Shown here: positions 6,929-14,670 of the stretch, in pieces
Layout: the number at the start of each line of letters is the position of its first letter
How positions within the stretch are numbered: the first letter of the stretch is position 1
Assembly (NCBI GenBank): GCA_034112285.1
Contig: JAWUVP010000050.1
Location: forward strand, 1-18,338
Direction: 5' to 3'
Length of the DNA: 18,338 nt
Source of the DNA: JAWUVP01 sp034112285
GTDB lineage: Bacteria > Pseudomonadota > Gammaproteobacteria > JABDGN01
Program-made: the position numbers and the translations under genes
The notes under the pieces: generated by a model
What the model was told of the DNA's origin: nothing
The model's input: only the letters and a program-made list of their open reading frames with translations
Database searches by the model: none

Positions 6929-8074
6929 CTATTGATAAATCAATGTTACTTGTTCAATGTGGGGCAAGGACTTTAAAGCTTGCTGATACTGTTGGCGCCA
7001 GGCGTGAAGGTGAGCGCGCTCTTCCAAGGCTTCTATGGGGAATTTAATTTCAAGCTCTATTTTACCGGCGGTGTAATGCAGCACCACATCTTGAATGTGC
7101 TCGGCGCCGGGCAGGCCTTGCCAGGCTGTTTGCAACTGGGGCAATAAAACTTCTCGACTCGGTAGGCTGGCATTTTCGGAGTAGAGTTCATCATCTTCTG
7201 AATCGACATGCACTGTCACATCGCACACATTTGCTACATTATTATACAAGCCCGTTAGCACGCTATCGCCAATGTGATGGCCTTCAGACACGCTGATTCG
7301 ACTTGGGACAATAATGTGTACATCCAAGAAAATTTTGCCGGCCATTTGCCGAGTGCGTAGCTGGTGAATTTCTTCAACGCTTGGCACGCTGAGAATTTGC
7401 GTACGAATTTTTTGTAGCGTCTCCTCATCAACACCCGTGTCTACCAGCTCACTGATACTTTTCCAGCCAATCGACACGCCCATTTTGAGAATCATAAGCC
7501 CCACCACAATCGCAGCGGCACCATCTAGCCAAGCGAAGCCCATTAGACTGCCGCCTACACCAATCAGTACGACAAAAGATGAGGCAGCATCACTGCGACT
7601 GTGCAAAGCGTTGGCGTGCAACATATCTGATTTAATGCGTTTGGCCACCGCGGCGGTATAACGGTAAATACCTTCGTTCACCAGCACAGAAACAACGGCA
7701 ATCCACATCACGTAGCTATCAGGTTTTATGGGCGTAACATGCGTCCAAAAGGCATGAATGGGGTTATAAACAATGGCTAAACTAACCAAGATTAAAAACA
7801 TAGCTAACGCGACAGTAGCCGCGGTTTCTATGCGCTCATGGCCATAAGGATGGTCATCGTCAGCTTCGTGATGGGCAAATTTTGCGGCAACTATCACTAA
7901 AATATCGGTAAGTAAATCAGAAAAAGAGTGAATACCATCGGCAATTAACGCACTAGAATGGCCCAGCAAACCAAACAATACTTTAGCAACGGCCAAAATC
8001 GTATTGGCTACCGCGCCAATTAACGTGGCTTTACGGGTTTGGTGGTAACGATAAATGTTATCTTCTTGGGTCAT
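6929..8074 (-). CDS. Cation diffusion facilitator (CDF) metal exporter
   Basis: This 381-residue inner-membrane protein is a CDF-family divalent metal/proton antiporter. Two metal-site motifs are present: ADGIHSFSD in TM2 (His49, Asp53) and ALHSRSD in TM5 (His158, Asp162). The signature DDDHPYGHERIE is at 72-83. The HxxxD/HxxxD site is typical of zinc-transporting members, but the metal is not settled. About six transmembrane helices end near 205. The cytoplasmic part has the usual dimerisation domain (about 210-292) plus an extra segment of about 80 residues (300-381) that looks like a second domain of similar fold. The ATG at 8072-8074 was chosen over an upstream TTG because GGAG lies six bases before it. 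It follows the TusA-like gene by 42 bases, probably in one operon. Confidence 0.9.
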   Translation of the reverse strand: MTQEDNIYRYHQTRKATLIGAVANTILAVAKVLFGLLGHSSALIADGIHSFSDLLTDILVIVAAKFAHHEADDDHPYGHERIETAATVALAMFLILVSLAIVYNPIHAFWTHVTPIKPDSYVMWIAVVSVLVNEGIYRYTAAVAKRIKSDMLHANALHSRSDAASSFVVLIGVGGSLMGFAWLDGAAAIVVGLMILKMGVSIGWKSISELVDTGVDEETLQKIRTQILSVPSVEEIHQLRTRQMAGKIFLDVHIIVPSRISVSEGHHIGDSVLTGLYNNVANVCDVTVHVDSEDDELYSENASLPSREVLLPQLQTAWQGLPGAEHIQDVVLHYTAGKIELEIKFPIEALEERAHLHAWRQQYQQALKSLPHIEQVTLIYQ

Positions 8075-8116
8075 GACTTGCTCCAATATAATAGGCAAAA
8101 AGTAGAACGTATTGCA

Positions 8117-8395
8117 CTACCAAACTTTGGCTTCGCGCTCTTCTTCAACATGTTTTACTTCAATTAAAAAATAGAATTCACTCTCATGCTCGCGTGCGCT
8201 CAGCACTGTGTGGCCATACATTTTACACCAGCTCGGAATATCGTGCATTGTACCAGGGTCGGTACAAATCACTTCTAGCACTTCACCTAGCTGCATTTTT
8301 TTTATGAGCGCTTGGGTGCGAATCACCGGCATGGGGCACAATAAGCGCCGCGCGTTTAATGTTTGACTCACAACTGGGCTAGCTAACTCAGACAT
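8117..8395 (-). CDS. TusA-family sulfur carrier protein
   Basis: This 92-residue cytoplasmic protein has the TusA fold signature LNARRLLCPMPVIRTQALIK at 13-32, with the persulfide-carrying Cys20 in the CPMP motif, followed by VICTDPGTMHDIPSWCK. TusA proteins relay sulfur from cysteine desulfurases to tRNA-thiolating or other enzymes. The ATG at 8393-8395 overlaps the last 8 bases of the preceding PP-loop gene (TGGTATGTCTGA), implying translational coupling and a functional link. A longer in-frame extension inside the upstream gene was rejected. The C-terminus is charged (VEEEREAKVW). Whether it serves only the adjacent PP-loop enzyme is inference. Confidence 0.9.
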   Translation of the reverse strand: MSELASPVVSQTLNARRLLCPMPVIRTQALIKKMQLGEVLEVICTDPGTMHDIPSWCKMYGHTVLSAREHESEFYFLIEVKHVEEEREAKVW

Positions 8396-9458
8396 ACCAA
8401 TCCGCCGGAATCTCTTCGGCTCGTAGTGGCGCGACTGTGACCACTTTTTCTTCGCCATCAGGATAGCGTACTTTAATATTCGCTTCAGCTTCGTGACGCC
8501 CTTTGCCATAACGCGCCACAATGCTGGCGGCTAAGGGTAAATCGTCATCAGTTACTGTGCCATCAATCATTGCCAAGGGGCCTGGGTGGTCCAGATTTTT
8601 TAGGGTGATATATTCATCACGATAACCCGATAAATAATGATTCTCACCCTCTTCGCGGCCCACAATCACTTTATAATGCTCGCTGGGGCGTAAATGACGG
8701 CCGACTTTTAAGAGCATGATGTCATCTAAGGTGTAGTCGCGCTCATAATTATTGGCAGCCCGAGCCTCCCACATATCAACTAACTTTGTGGAATAAGATT
8801 CATCCGTCAGCACACAGCAGCCGCCGGCAGGTTGGGCGTAATCTTCAATTTCAAATTCTTCAGCCAAGGCTATTTGAGGCTTGCGTGAGCGGCCTGAAAA
8901 AGCAAAGAGCTTTTCACGATCGACCCAGCCTTGCTCTTCAGGATACGTTGCCGGTAACAGCTTAGCGCACAGTGGCCGCAACAAACGGCTCAGGGCGCCA
9001 GATTGCTGGGCAATAATCGGCATGGTTTCTTTGCGCTGTGATTTAGGGCGTTGGCCAATCACTTCACCGGTGATAATAAAATCAAAACCGTTTTCTTCAG
9101 CCCATTGCTTGGCTTTTTTCACCATGAACACTTTGCAATCTAGGCAAGGGTTCATATGGGCGCCGTAGCCGTGCTTAGGGTTTAGCAACACGTCTTTATA
9201 TTCTTCCACAATATCAATGATATGCAGCTTAATGCCCAGCTTTTCGGCTGACCATAACGCATTGTTGCGCTTTTGCTTGTCTTTATCTTGCTTGCGAATG
9301 GCGTGGGTGTGACCCTCAACACAAAAGCCCGTGAAAAAGTTTAAGCCTTCCACGTGAATGCCTTGATCAAGAATCACCTTGGTAGCCAGCATAGAATCTA
9401 AGCCGCCAGATATAAGAGCGACCGCTCGGGGTTTGTTTGTCTGTTGTTGTTCACTCAT
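8388..9458 (-). CDS. PP-loop ATP pyrophosphatase, tRNA-thiolase-like, with C-terminal NFACT-R/DUF814-like domain
   Basis: This 356-residue protein starts with the ATP-binding PP-loop SGGLDS at 17-22. Related domains in MnmA, ThiI and TtuA adenylate a tRNA uridine before sulfur is inserted. Further conserved blocks are HMNPCLDCK (Cys105, Cys108), GEVIGQRPKSQ at 131-141, LRPLCAKLLPATYPEE at 160-175 and QPAGGCCVLTD (Cys214, Cys215). Three or four of these cysteines could bind an iron-sulfur cluster or carry persulfide; this is inference. The C-terminal third (about 240-356) resembles the RNA-binding NFACT-R/DUF814 domain. Homologues are often labelled tRNA methyltransferase or ThiI-like, which is doubtful. 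A THUMP domain, as in classical ThiI, is absent. The TusA-like gene overlaps its 3' end. A TATAAT on the minus strand (9467-9472) sits 8 bases upstream of the ATG with no Shine-Dalgarno. Confidence 0.85.
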   Translation of the reverse strand: MSEQQQTNKPRAVALISGGLDSMLATKVILDQGIHVEGLNFFTGFCVEGHTHAIRKQDKDKQKRNNALWSAEKLGIKLHIIDIVEEYKDVLLNPKHGYGAHMNPCLDCKVFMVKKAKQWAEENGFDFIITGEVIGQRPKSQRKETMPIIAQQSGALSRLLRPLCAKLLPATYPEEQGWVDREKLFAFSGRSRKPQIALAEEFEIEDYAQPAGGCCVLTDESYSTKLVDMWEARAANNYERDYTLDDIMLLKVGRHLRPSEHYKVIVGREEGENHYLSGYRDEYITLKNLDHPGPLAMIDGTVTDDDLPLAASIVARYGKGRHEAEANIKVRYPDGEEKVVTVAPLRAEEIPADWYV

Positions 9459-9466
9459 AGGCCGGG

Positions 9467-9472
9467 ATTATA
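9467..9472 (-). promoter_or_regulatory. Candidate -10 box for the PP-loop operon (possibly leaderless)
   Basis: On the minus strand a perfect TATAAT ends 8 bases before the ATG of the PP-loop gene. Transcription from it would begin at or within a base or two of the start codon, giving a leaderless message; this agrees with the lack of a Shine-Dalgarno. No good -35 box is seen, so this may be chance. Confidence 0.3.
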
Positions 9473-9637
9473 ACACCCCGATAGAATTTGTGGATAGCTA
9501 AGCTTTGATATCCTCATTAAAATTAGAAATAAAACTCATCGAACAACTGAGGAAGCTTGCGGTTTTCGCTGCTATCATTTATTCAGAAGGCACGGTTATA
9601 GCCCATGCAGTGGTGAGAGCCCTTCCACTTAAGTTTT

Positions 9638-9646
9638 TGATATAAT
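9638..9646 (+). promoter_or_regulatory. Extended -10 promoter of the phosphatase gene
   Basis: TGATATAAT combines the TGn extension with a consensus -10 hexamer (9641-9646), a form that works without a good -35 box. The predicted start near 9653 gives a leader of about 64 bases, which contains a 7-bp stem (TACTCTT at 9665-9671 with AAGAGTA at 9685-9691). It drives the gene at 9717 only, consistent with an independently regulated single-gene unit. The rest of 9459-9637 holds nothing recognisable. Confidence 0.5.
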
Positions 9647-9716
9647 GCTAGAATAGCGGCCCACTACTCTTTTAGCCTCGAGCCAAGAGTACAACAAATA
9701 ACAAGATACCTATAAA

Positions 9717-10862
9717 ATGCAAACAACACTTAGTATCAACTTAGCGACCAACGAGGTTTATTTCAACAAGCTGCACTTCATAGCAGATTCGGTTCGCTCG
9801 GTTACTTTTGGCGATTTGCATGGTAATACCCATAAACTCTTAGCCAATTTGTATGCAACAAAGGTTATTAACAAGGCTGATTTAGTAGCACTATCTGGCA
9901 TATATGAAAAACTGGCTTGCGCTAAAGAAACCACACTCAGTCAGCTTGAGATAGCTTACCGTGATTTTGACAAGAGATTGCAGCAAGCTACTTTTAATAA
10001 AGTTAACTTCAAGTTACGTTTTATCGGCGATACCCTAGCCGACCGAGGTGCTTTTGACTTGCTTACCCTATTAGTCTTTCAGGCCATGGACTCTGCTGGA
10101 ATAGACTTTTCCATTATTTACTCTAACCATGATCTCATTTTTTTAGAAACAATAGAATTACTTTCTCAAGGAAAATGGCTCCCTCCAACGATGCCAGTTA
10201 AATTCATTCATTCATTTTATATCTTATGTGTTTTTCTGTTTCAGCAGCATGCAACAACTTCTGTTGATGATAAAGGTGAATATTTCACTTTCACCTCAGA
10301 GCAGCTAAGAAAAATTAATCGCAAAAAACTTAATTTGCTGAAAACATTATATGAATGCTATATAAAACATTTACATTTGTGCGAAAGTGAAACCATTTTA
10401 GGATTACCACATATTTTCACTCATGCTCCCACCTCTGAGCTTTATCTCCATGAGCTATACCAAGAGTTGTTGCAAAAAAAATTGACGAAGCTTAATGATG
10501 AAAACATTACACAGCTAGATGCCAAGTTTACCGACATATGCCATGACGGTAAATTACATACACACCTCGATAGAGAAAATTATCAAGGGCCACTGCAATT
10601 GGAAGAAGAAAGCTCTTGTTTACATTTTTTTTGCTACACGCGTAAAGAAAAGAAAGAAGCCGGCTCTTTATGGATCAACATATTTGGTCATATAGGTGAC
10701 GAGCCACATCCCACTCCAGGAAATAAATCCTGTATTAACTTAGATGGAAGCGGCAATATAATAGGTAAAAATTTTTTAAATATTGCGCAAAGAATGGGAG
10801 GTAAAGGAAAAGAACTCATAGAATCTTCAGAAGTACCTGTCTTTATTACCCACCTTGTCTGA
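9717..10862 (+). CDS. WipA/WipB-like PPP-family phosphatase, candidate Dot/Icm effector
   Basis: The 381-residue product carries the metallophosphatase motifs of the PPP family in order: FGDLHGN at 31-37 (Asp33, His35), FIGDTLADRG at 102-111 (Asp105, Arg110), YSNHD at 135-139 (Asn137, His138), FTHAP at 234-238 (His236) and FGHIGDEP at 323-330 (His325). Together with NLDGSGN at 341-347, this layout is like Legionella WipA and WipB, secreted phosphatases of the Dot/Icm type IV system. There is no signal peptide. The C-terminus is glutamate-containing (KELIESSE) and ends in hydrophobic residues, compatible with a Dot/Icm signal but not diagnostic. It appears shorter than WipA/B, probably lacking their C-terminal region. 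AT-rich codon use and a separate promoter set it apart from its neighbours. Protein targets are unknown; a bacterial housekeeping phosphatase is an alternative. Confidence 0.75.
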   Translation: MQTTLSINLATNEVYFNKLHFIADSVRSVTFGDLHGNTHKLLANLYATKVINKADLVALSGIYEKLACAKETTLSQLEIAYRDFDKRLQQATFNKVNFKLRFIGDTLADRGAFDLLTLLVFQAMDSAGIDFSIIYSNHDLIFLETIELLSQGKWLPPTMPVKFIHSFYILCVFLFQQHATTSVDDKGEYFTFTSEQLRKINRKKLNLLKTLYECYIKHLHLCESETILGLPHIFTHAPTSELYLHELYQELLQKKLTKLNDENITQLDAKFTDICHDGKLHTHLDRENYQGPLQLEEESSCLHFFCYTRKEKKEAGSLWINIFGHIGDEPHPTPGNKSCINLDGSGNIIGKNFLNIAQRMGGKGKELIESSEVPVFITHLV

Positions 10863-10864
10863 GA

Positions 10865-11986
10865 CTAACGACACCATAGCGCCGGGTTACGCGTTTTACT
10901 ACGGTAGCGCACTTCAAAATACATTCCCGAGTTTGCCAAGCCACCACTATTGCCAGCCAAGGCAATTTGGTCGCCCGCATTAACGGTTTGCCCAACGGTG
11001 ACTAAAATCGAATTATTATGGCCATACAGCGTCATGTAACCACCGCGATGACTCACAATCACCATGTTGCCATATCCACGCAGCCAATTAGCAAAAATCA
11101 CTTCACCGCCGGCTACCGCTTGCACCGGTGTGTTGAGCGCTGCGCTAAAAAACACTCCGTTGCTGTGTAGGCGCCCATCGTAAATTTGGCCGTACTTGCG
11201 AATAATCTTACCTTTCACAGGCCACCGCAAGCGATGCTTTAAACTTGCAAAATCTTGACCCGTGCTTGGCGGCGCAGGCGTGCTGACCGCGAGATTATCC
11301 ACCACATGTTGTAAATGTTTTTTATTGGCCGTTAAGGTGGCAATGCGTTGCTGGCTAGTTTTAATTTGCCGGGTTAATTTCGTTAATAACACTTTGCGAT
11401 TACGGCTTTTTTGCTGCAAGACCTTTTGCTCTTGCAACCGTTTTGCTTTTAAGCTTTGCAACTTTAACAGCACGCCACTAATGTTGGTTTGATTTGTTTT
11501 AATGTCTTGTAAGCTTTGCAAATAAGCATTAATGCGTTGGGTACGGGCTTGGTTTAAGGCTTGGTAATAACTGGCCATGCGTGAAACATCGCTAGGGGAT
11601 TGCTGACTTAAAAATAATTGCAGCGACGTGTGTTGCCCCATTTGATAAGCGGCGCGTAATTGCTCGGTTAAAGCTTCACGCTGCACAATAAGCTGTTGTT
11701 GCAGTTCAGCCTGCTTGCGTTGCAGTGGCGTTAAATGTTTTTGTTGCTGGCTAATTTTTTTATTTGCATGGTACACGCGCAAATTAGCCTGACTAATTTG
11801 CGTTTCAATTTGACTTAGCTCGGTTTGCAAGCCATTTTTTTTAGTTTGCTTATGAAGTAAATAATTTTTTAATGTTAAGAGCTTGGCATTAATTTTATCT
11901 AGCGCGCCACTGCTGGCATAACCACCACTAACACAACAAAATAATAACACCGCCGCCAAGCAACGACACACCTGCCGATTAAGCAT
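10865..11986 (-). CDS. envC: Murein hydrolase activator EnvC
   Basis: EnvC activates the amidases AmiA and AmiB at the division septum. The 373-residue protein has a signal peptide (about 1-25), a long glutamine- and lysine-rich coiled coil (about 28-230) and a C-terminal LytM/M23 domain (about 250-373). The LytM active site is degenerate as in E. coli EnvC: the usual HxxxD has Asn at the last position (HSNG, 274-277), and the HxH motif is replaced by GMY in SGMYFEVR (353-360). It should therefore be a regulator, not an enzyme. It starts 3 bases after gpmI, with its Shine-Dalgarno AAAGGA just before and touching the gpmI stop, so the two are co-translated. It converges with the phosphatase gene, with only 2 bases between stop codons. 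Confidence 0.93.
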   Translation of the reverse strand: MLNRQVCRCLAAVLLFCCVSGGYASSGALDKINAKLLTLKNYLLHKQTKKNGLQTELSQIETQISQANLRVYHANKKISQQQKHLTPLQRKQAELQQQLIVQREALTEQLRAAYQMGQHTSLQLFLSQQSPSDVSRMASYYQALNQARTQRINAYLQSLQDIKTNQTNISGVLLKLQSLKAKRLQEQKVLQQKSRNRKVLLTKLTRQIKTSQQRIATLTANKKHLQHVVDNLAVSTPAPPSTGQDFASLKHRLRWPVKGKIIRKYGQIYDGRLHSNGVFFSAALNTPVQAVAGGEVIFANWLRGYGNMVIVSHRGGYMTLYGHNNSILVTVGQTVNAGDQIALAGNSGGLANSGMYFEVRYRSKTRNPALWCR

Positions 11987-11989
11987 GTA

Positions 11990-13528
11990 TTAATCCTTTA
12001 TTTGCAGTAAATTATGACCGGTCATTTCGACTGGCTGGGCTAATTTCATGGCATTTAATAAAGTCGGCACAACATCGGTGAGCGCGCCGGGTTTGCTGTT
12101 AAATTCAGCGGCGCGGCCCACATACACTAACGGCACAAAATTACTGGTGTGCGCAGTATGCGCTTGGCCCGTTTCGTGATTGGTCATGCGTTCCACATTA
12201 CCATGGTCGGCAGTAATAAGCGCTTCGCCGCCCACCGCTTTTAAGGCCTCTAACACGCGTGCTAAACACGTATCAACCGTTTCCACTGCGATTATAGCTT
12301 CAGGAATTTTACCGGTGTGGCCCACCATGTCGGGGTTGGCATAGTTGCAGATAATGACATCAAATTTTTCGTCGTTAATCGCGCCAACTAACTTATCGGT
12401 TAACTCTAACGCACTCATTTCGGGCTGCAAATCGTAGGTGGCTACATTGGGTGATGGCACCAAAATGCGCTCCTCACCCGGAAAAGGCGCCTCGCGACCG
12501 CCATTAAAAAAGAAAGTTACATGCGCATATTTTTCGGTTTCGGCAATGTGCAACTGCTGGTAGCCTAGCTCACTGATATAATCTGCGAACACGTTTTTGT
12601 AGGTCGCAGGGCCGTAAGCCACCGAGGCATTAATGTCTGCCGCATATTGCGTTAAGCACACAAAATCAGCCAACTGAGGCTGGGCCTGGCGCGTAAAGCC
12701 AGCAAATTCCGGTTCCATAAAGGCGCGGGTTAACTGGCGAGCGCGGTCGGCGCGAAAATTCATAAATACGGCGCTGTCTCCATCGCTCATCACAACCGGC
12801 TTGCCCACTAAGGTTGGCTTCACAAATTCGTCGGTTTCGCCACGCGCATAAGCGGCTTGCAATGCTTCGCTGGCAGTGTCGCAATGAAACTCGGCTTCGC
12901 CTTGAGTCAACATATCATAAGTGGCTTGCACGCGATCCCAGCGCTGATCTCTATCCATCGCGTAATAACGTCCGGTAATGCTCGCAATGCGACCCACACC
13001 TAAATCAGCAAATAAGGCTTCGATAGCGTCAATAGAAGCTTCCGCACTTTTAGGCGGCGTGTCGCGGCCGTCTAAAAACGCATGAAAATAAATATTTTTC
13101 ACCCCACGCCCTGCCGCCAGCTTGAGCATGGCATGAATTTGCTTTTCATGGCTGTGCACGCCGCCTGGCGACAACAAACCCAACACATGCACAGCTTTGC
13201 GCTGCATGATGGCTTTATCAATAGCGTGTGCTAACACGGGGTTGGTGAAAAAATCACCGTGCTTGATTTCATTATTGATCCGCACAAAATCGGTAGGCAC
13301 CATGCGCCCCGCCCCTAAATTAAGGTGACCCACTTCAGAGTTGCCCATTTGCCCATCAGGCAAGCCTACGTCGTGTCCTGAACCAGAAATTAACGTGTGC
13401 GGCGCTTCTTGCAACAGCTTATCCCACGTTGGGGTGTTGGCTTGGGCAATGGCATTGCCTTCAATTTGATCTGAGTGACCCCAGCCGTCAAAAATGAGCA
13501 GTAAATAGGGGCGATGCGCTAAAGTCAT
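11990..13528 (-). CDS. gpmI: 2,3-bisphosphoglycerate-independent phosphoglycerate mutase
   Basis: GpmI interconverts 3- and 2-phosphoglycerate in glycolysis and gluconeogenesis, using two Mn ions and a phosphoserine intermediate. The 512-residue product (E. coli 514) has the metal-binding LIFDGWG at 11-17 (Asp14) and the catalytic serine in GQMGNSEVGH at 59-68 (Ser64). It also has HSHEKQIHA, DGRDTPPKSA and the C-terminal ADHGN metal motif. The ATG at 13526-13528 is preceded by GAGAAG at suitable spacing and gives the usual N-terminus; an in-frame ATG at 13567 is not needed. gpmI-envC in this order, divergent from yibN-secB-gpsA, matches the E. coli arrangement. Confidence 0.97.
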   Translation of the reverse strand: MTLAHRPYLLLIFDGWGHSDQIEGNAIAQANTPTWDKLLQEAPHTLISGSGHDVGLPDGQMGNSEVGHLNLGAGRMVPTDFVRINNEIKHGDFFTNPVLAHAIDKAIMQRKAVHVLGLLSPGGVHSHEKQIHAMLKLAAGRGVKNIYFHAFLDGRDTPPKSAEASIDAIEALFADLGVGRIASITGRYYAMDRDQRWDRVQATYDMLTQGEAEFHCDTASEALQAAYARGETDEFVKPTLVGKPVVMSDGDSAVFMNFRADRARQLTRAFMEPEFAGFTRQAQPQLADFVCLTQYAADINASVAYGPATYKNVFADYISELGYQQLHIAETEKYAHVTFFFNGGREAPFPGEERILVPSPNVATYDLQPEMSALELTDKLVGAINDEKFDVIICNYANPDMVGHTGKIPEAIIAVETVDTCLARVLEALKAVGGEALITADHGNVERMTNHETGQAHTAHTSNFVPLVYVGRAAEFNSKPGALTDVVPTLLNAMKLAQPVEMTGHNLLQIKD

Positions 13529-13682
13529 AGTCTTCTCGTTTGCAAGTAAAGGGGTATTGTAGCTCACTGCTGGGGTTGTTCAAACAAGGATGTTGAAAAG
13601 GGTAAAAAACCGGGGGTTTTAAGGTTGACGGCGCTATAAGTTGAAGATAAATTAACCAATAGACGGGTGTGGCTACGCAAAA

Positions 13683-13723
13683 TAAGTGGCCCGCAGGTTC
13701 GTTACCAACCAAATGGCCACTTA
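13683..13723 (-). terminator. Probable terminator of the membrane protein gene
   Basis: A 9-bp stem (TAAGTGGCC at 13683-13691 with GGCCACTTA at 13715-13723) encloses 23 bases that can form a smaller inner stem. Read on the minus strand it begins 13 bases after the membrane protein stop and is followed by TTTT (13682 downward), suggesting termination before gpmI. The T-tract is short, so readthrough into gpmI is possible. The remaining 13529-13682 contains nothing else I recognise. Confidence 0.45.
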
Positions 13724-13735
13724 ATTCAATTAGAC

Positions 13736-14416
13736 TTAGCTTAGCTTCACATACAGATTGGCTATCAGTAAAACAATAAAAGGATACACCCATATAAATG
13801 GTATGCCTGCCAAAACAGCACTTACCACAAAAATTAACATAATAAACAAGAACACCGGCAAGGTAACCCGAAGATTTGATAACATTAATTTTACCGATAA
13901 CCCGCATGCTTGTAGCGGATTAACTTTTTTATCGATCAAAAAATATACCGCGGTTTGAATTGAAAATGCCACTACCACAATCATTAAAATCTGCACGCCA
14001 AAAAATGACGGGCTTATTGTATTGTGTCCTTCAGGGCGAATCAGCACTGGCAAACGCATCAACGCGCTTAGCAAAAAAAGCACTAGAGCAACATTGATAA
14101 AATATTTGCTATAGTGTGTCCAAGTTGTGTAGCTAATGGTTTGCCCTCTAACCCGCATAATGGCAATCATGGTGATCCCGCCCATAAAAGGCGCATTAAC
14201 CAACGCCCCCACCAAACACTTAAGCAACAAGCCAGCCCGGCTAGAACTCGCCGCCTGATTTTCCGGCATAAAATGATACAACATAAATTGCACAACAAGC
14301 ATCGCGACGATCAGGCCACTACTGGGCACCCAAAACTTGCCTTTAAAGCCTTTGGTTAATTGCCAGGCTTCGCTTATTATTTCTTTGGCCTTAATCGGGG
14401 CTATTTCAGTGGTCAT
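13736..14416 (-). CDS. Integral membrane protein of unknown function
   Basis: This 226-residue protein has about five or six hydrophobic segments (approximately 30-50, 80-103, 118-138, 148-175, 190-222). A short cytoplasmic-looking N-terminus contains KEIISEAWQLTKGFKGKFW. That opening (a helix with W and K before the first membrane span) resembles DUF975 or BPSS1780-type polytopic proteins, but I cannot assign a family with confidence. The start is well supported: AGGAG lies 8 bases before the ATG. It is divergent from the rhodanese gene and lies between the two halves of the conserved gpmI-envC / yibN-secB-gpsA region, so it appears to be a lineage-specific insertion there. Confidence 0.75.
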   Translation of the reverse strand: MTTEIAPIKAKEIISEAWQLTKGFKGKFWVPSSGLIVAMLVVQFMLYHFMPENQAASSSRAGLLLKCLVGALVNAPFMGGITMIAIMRVRGQTISYTTWTHYSKYFINVALVLFLLSALMRLPVLIRPEGHNTISPSFFGVQILMIVVVAFSIQTAVYFLIDKKVNPLQACGLSVKLMLSNLRVTLPVFLFIMLIFVVSAVLAGIPFIWVYPFIVLLIANLYVKLS

Positions 14417-14639
14417 GGCATTCTCCTATTAGATTTAATATTTTTCGGTGGCTTACCGTTATTTGTGCGTTAAATTTGAACAAACATCATAATAATGAAT
14501 GCAAAGTTCGTTGTCAAACTAATTGCTTTGCACTGCCCTAGATTGATTAATGGCATCAAGAGGGTAAAGCTTAACTGAAAATTAACCATCAATACAGCTT
14601 TAGCCGCTCCCGCCCCTGTTACTTGCGCCTAAAACTCGC

Positions 14640-14645
14640 TATACT
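14640..14645 (+). promoter_or_regulatory. Candidate -10 box for the rhodanese-secB transcript
   Basis: TATACT lies 25 bases before the ATG, and a weak -35 candidate (TGTTAC at 14617-14622) sits 17 bases upstream. The predicted transcript would start near 14652, just before the Shine-Dalgarno AGGAA (14661-14665). The rest of the divergent 14417-14639 region shows no recognisable operator. Confidence 0.35.
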
Positions 14646-14670
14646 CCCCCCTTTTTAGGCAGGAACCTTC

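Noticed and set aside
8117..8521. A longer 134-residue version of the TusA-like protein
   Set aside because: The extra 42 residues are encoded inside the upstream PP-loop gene in another frame and lack similarity to TusA; the ATG at 8395 fits the family length.
10865..11260. LytM domain of EnvC as an active peptidase
   Set aside because: The zinc ligands of HxxxD and HxH are replaced (Asn277, and GMY at 354-356), as in activator-type EnvC proteins.
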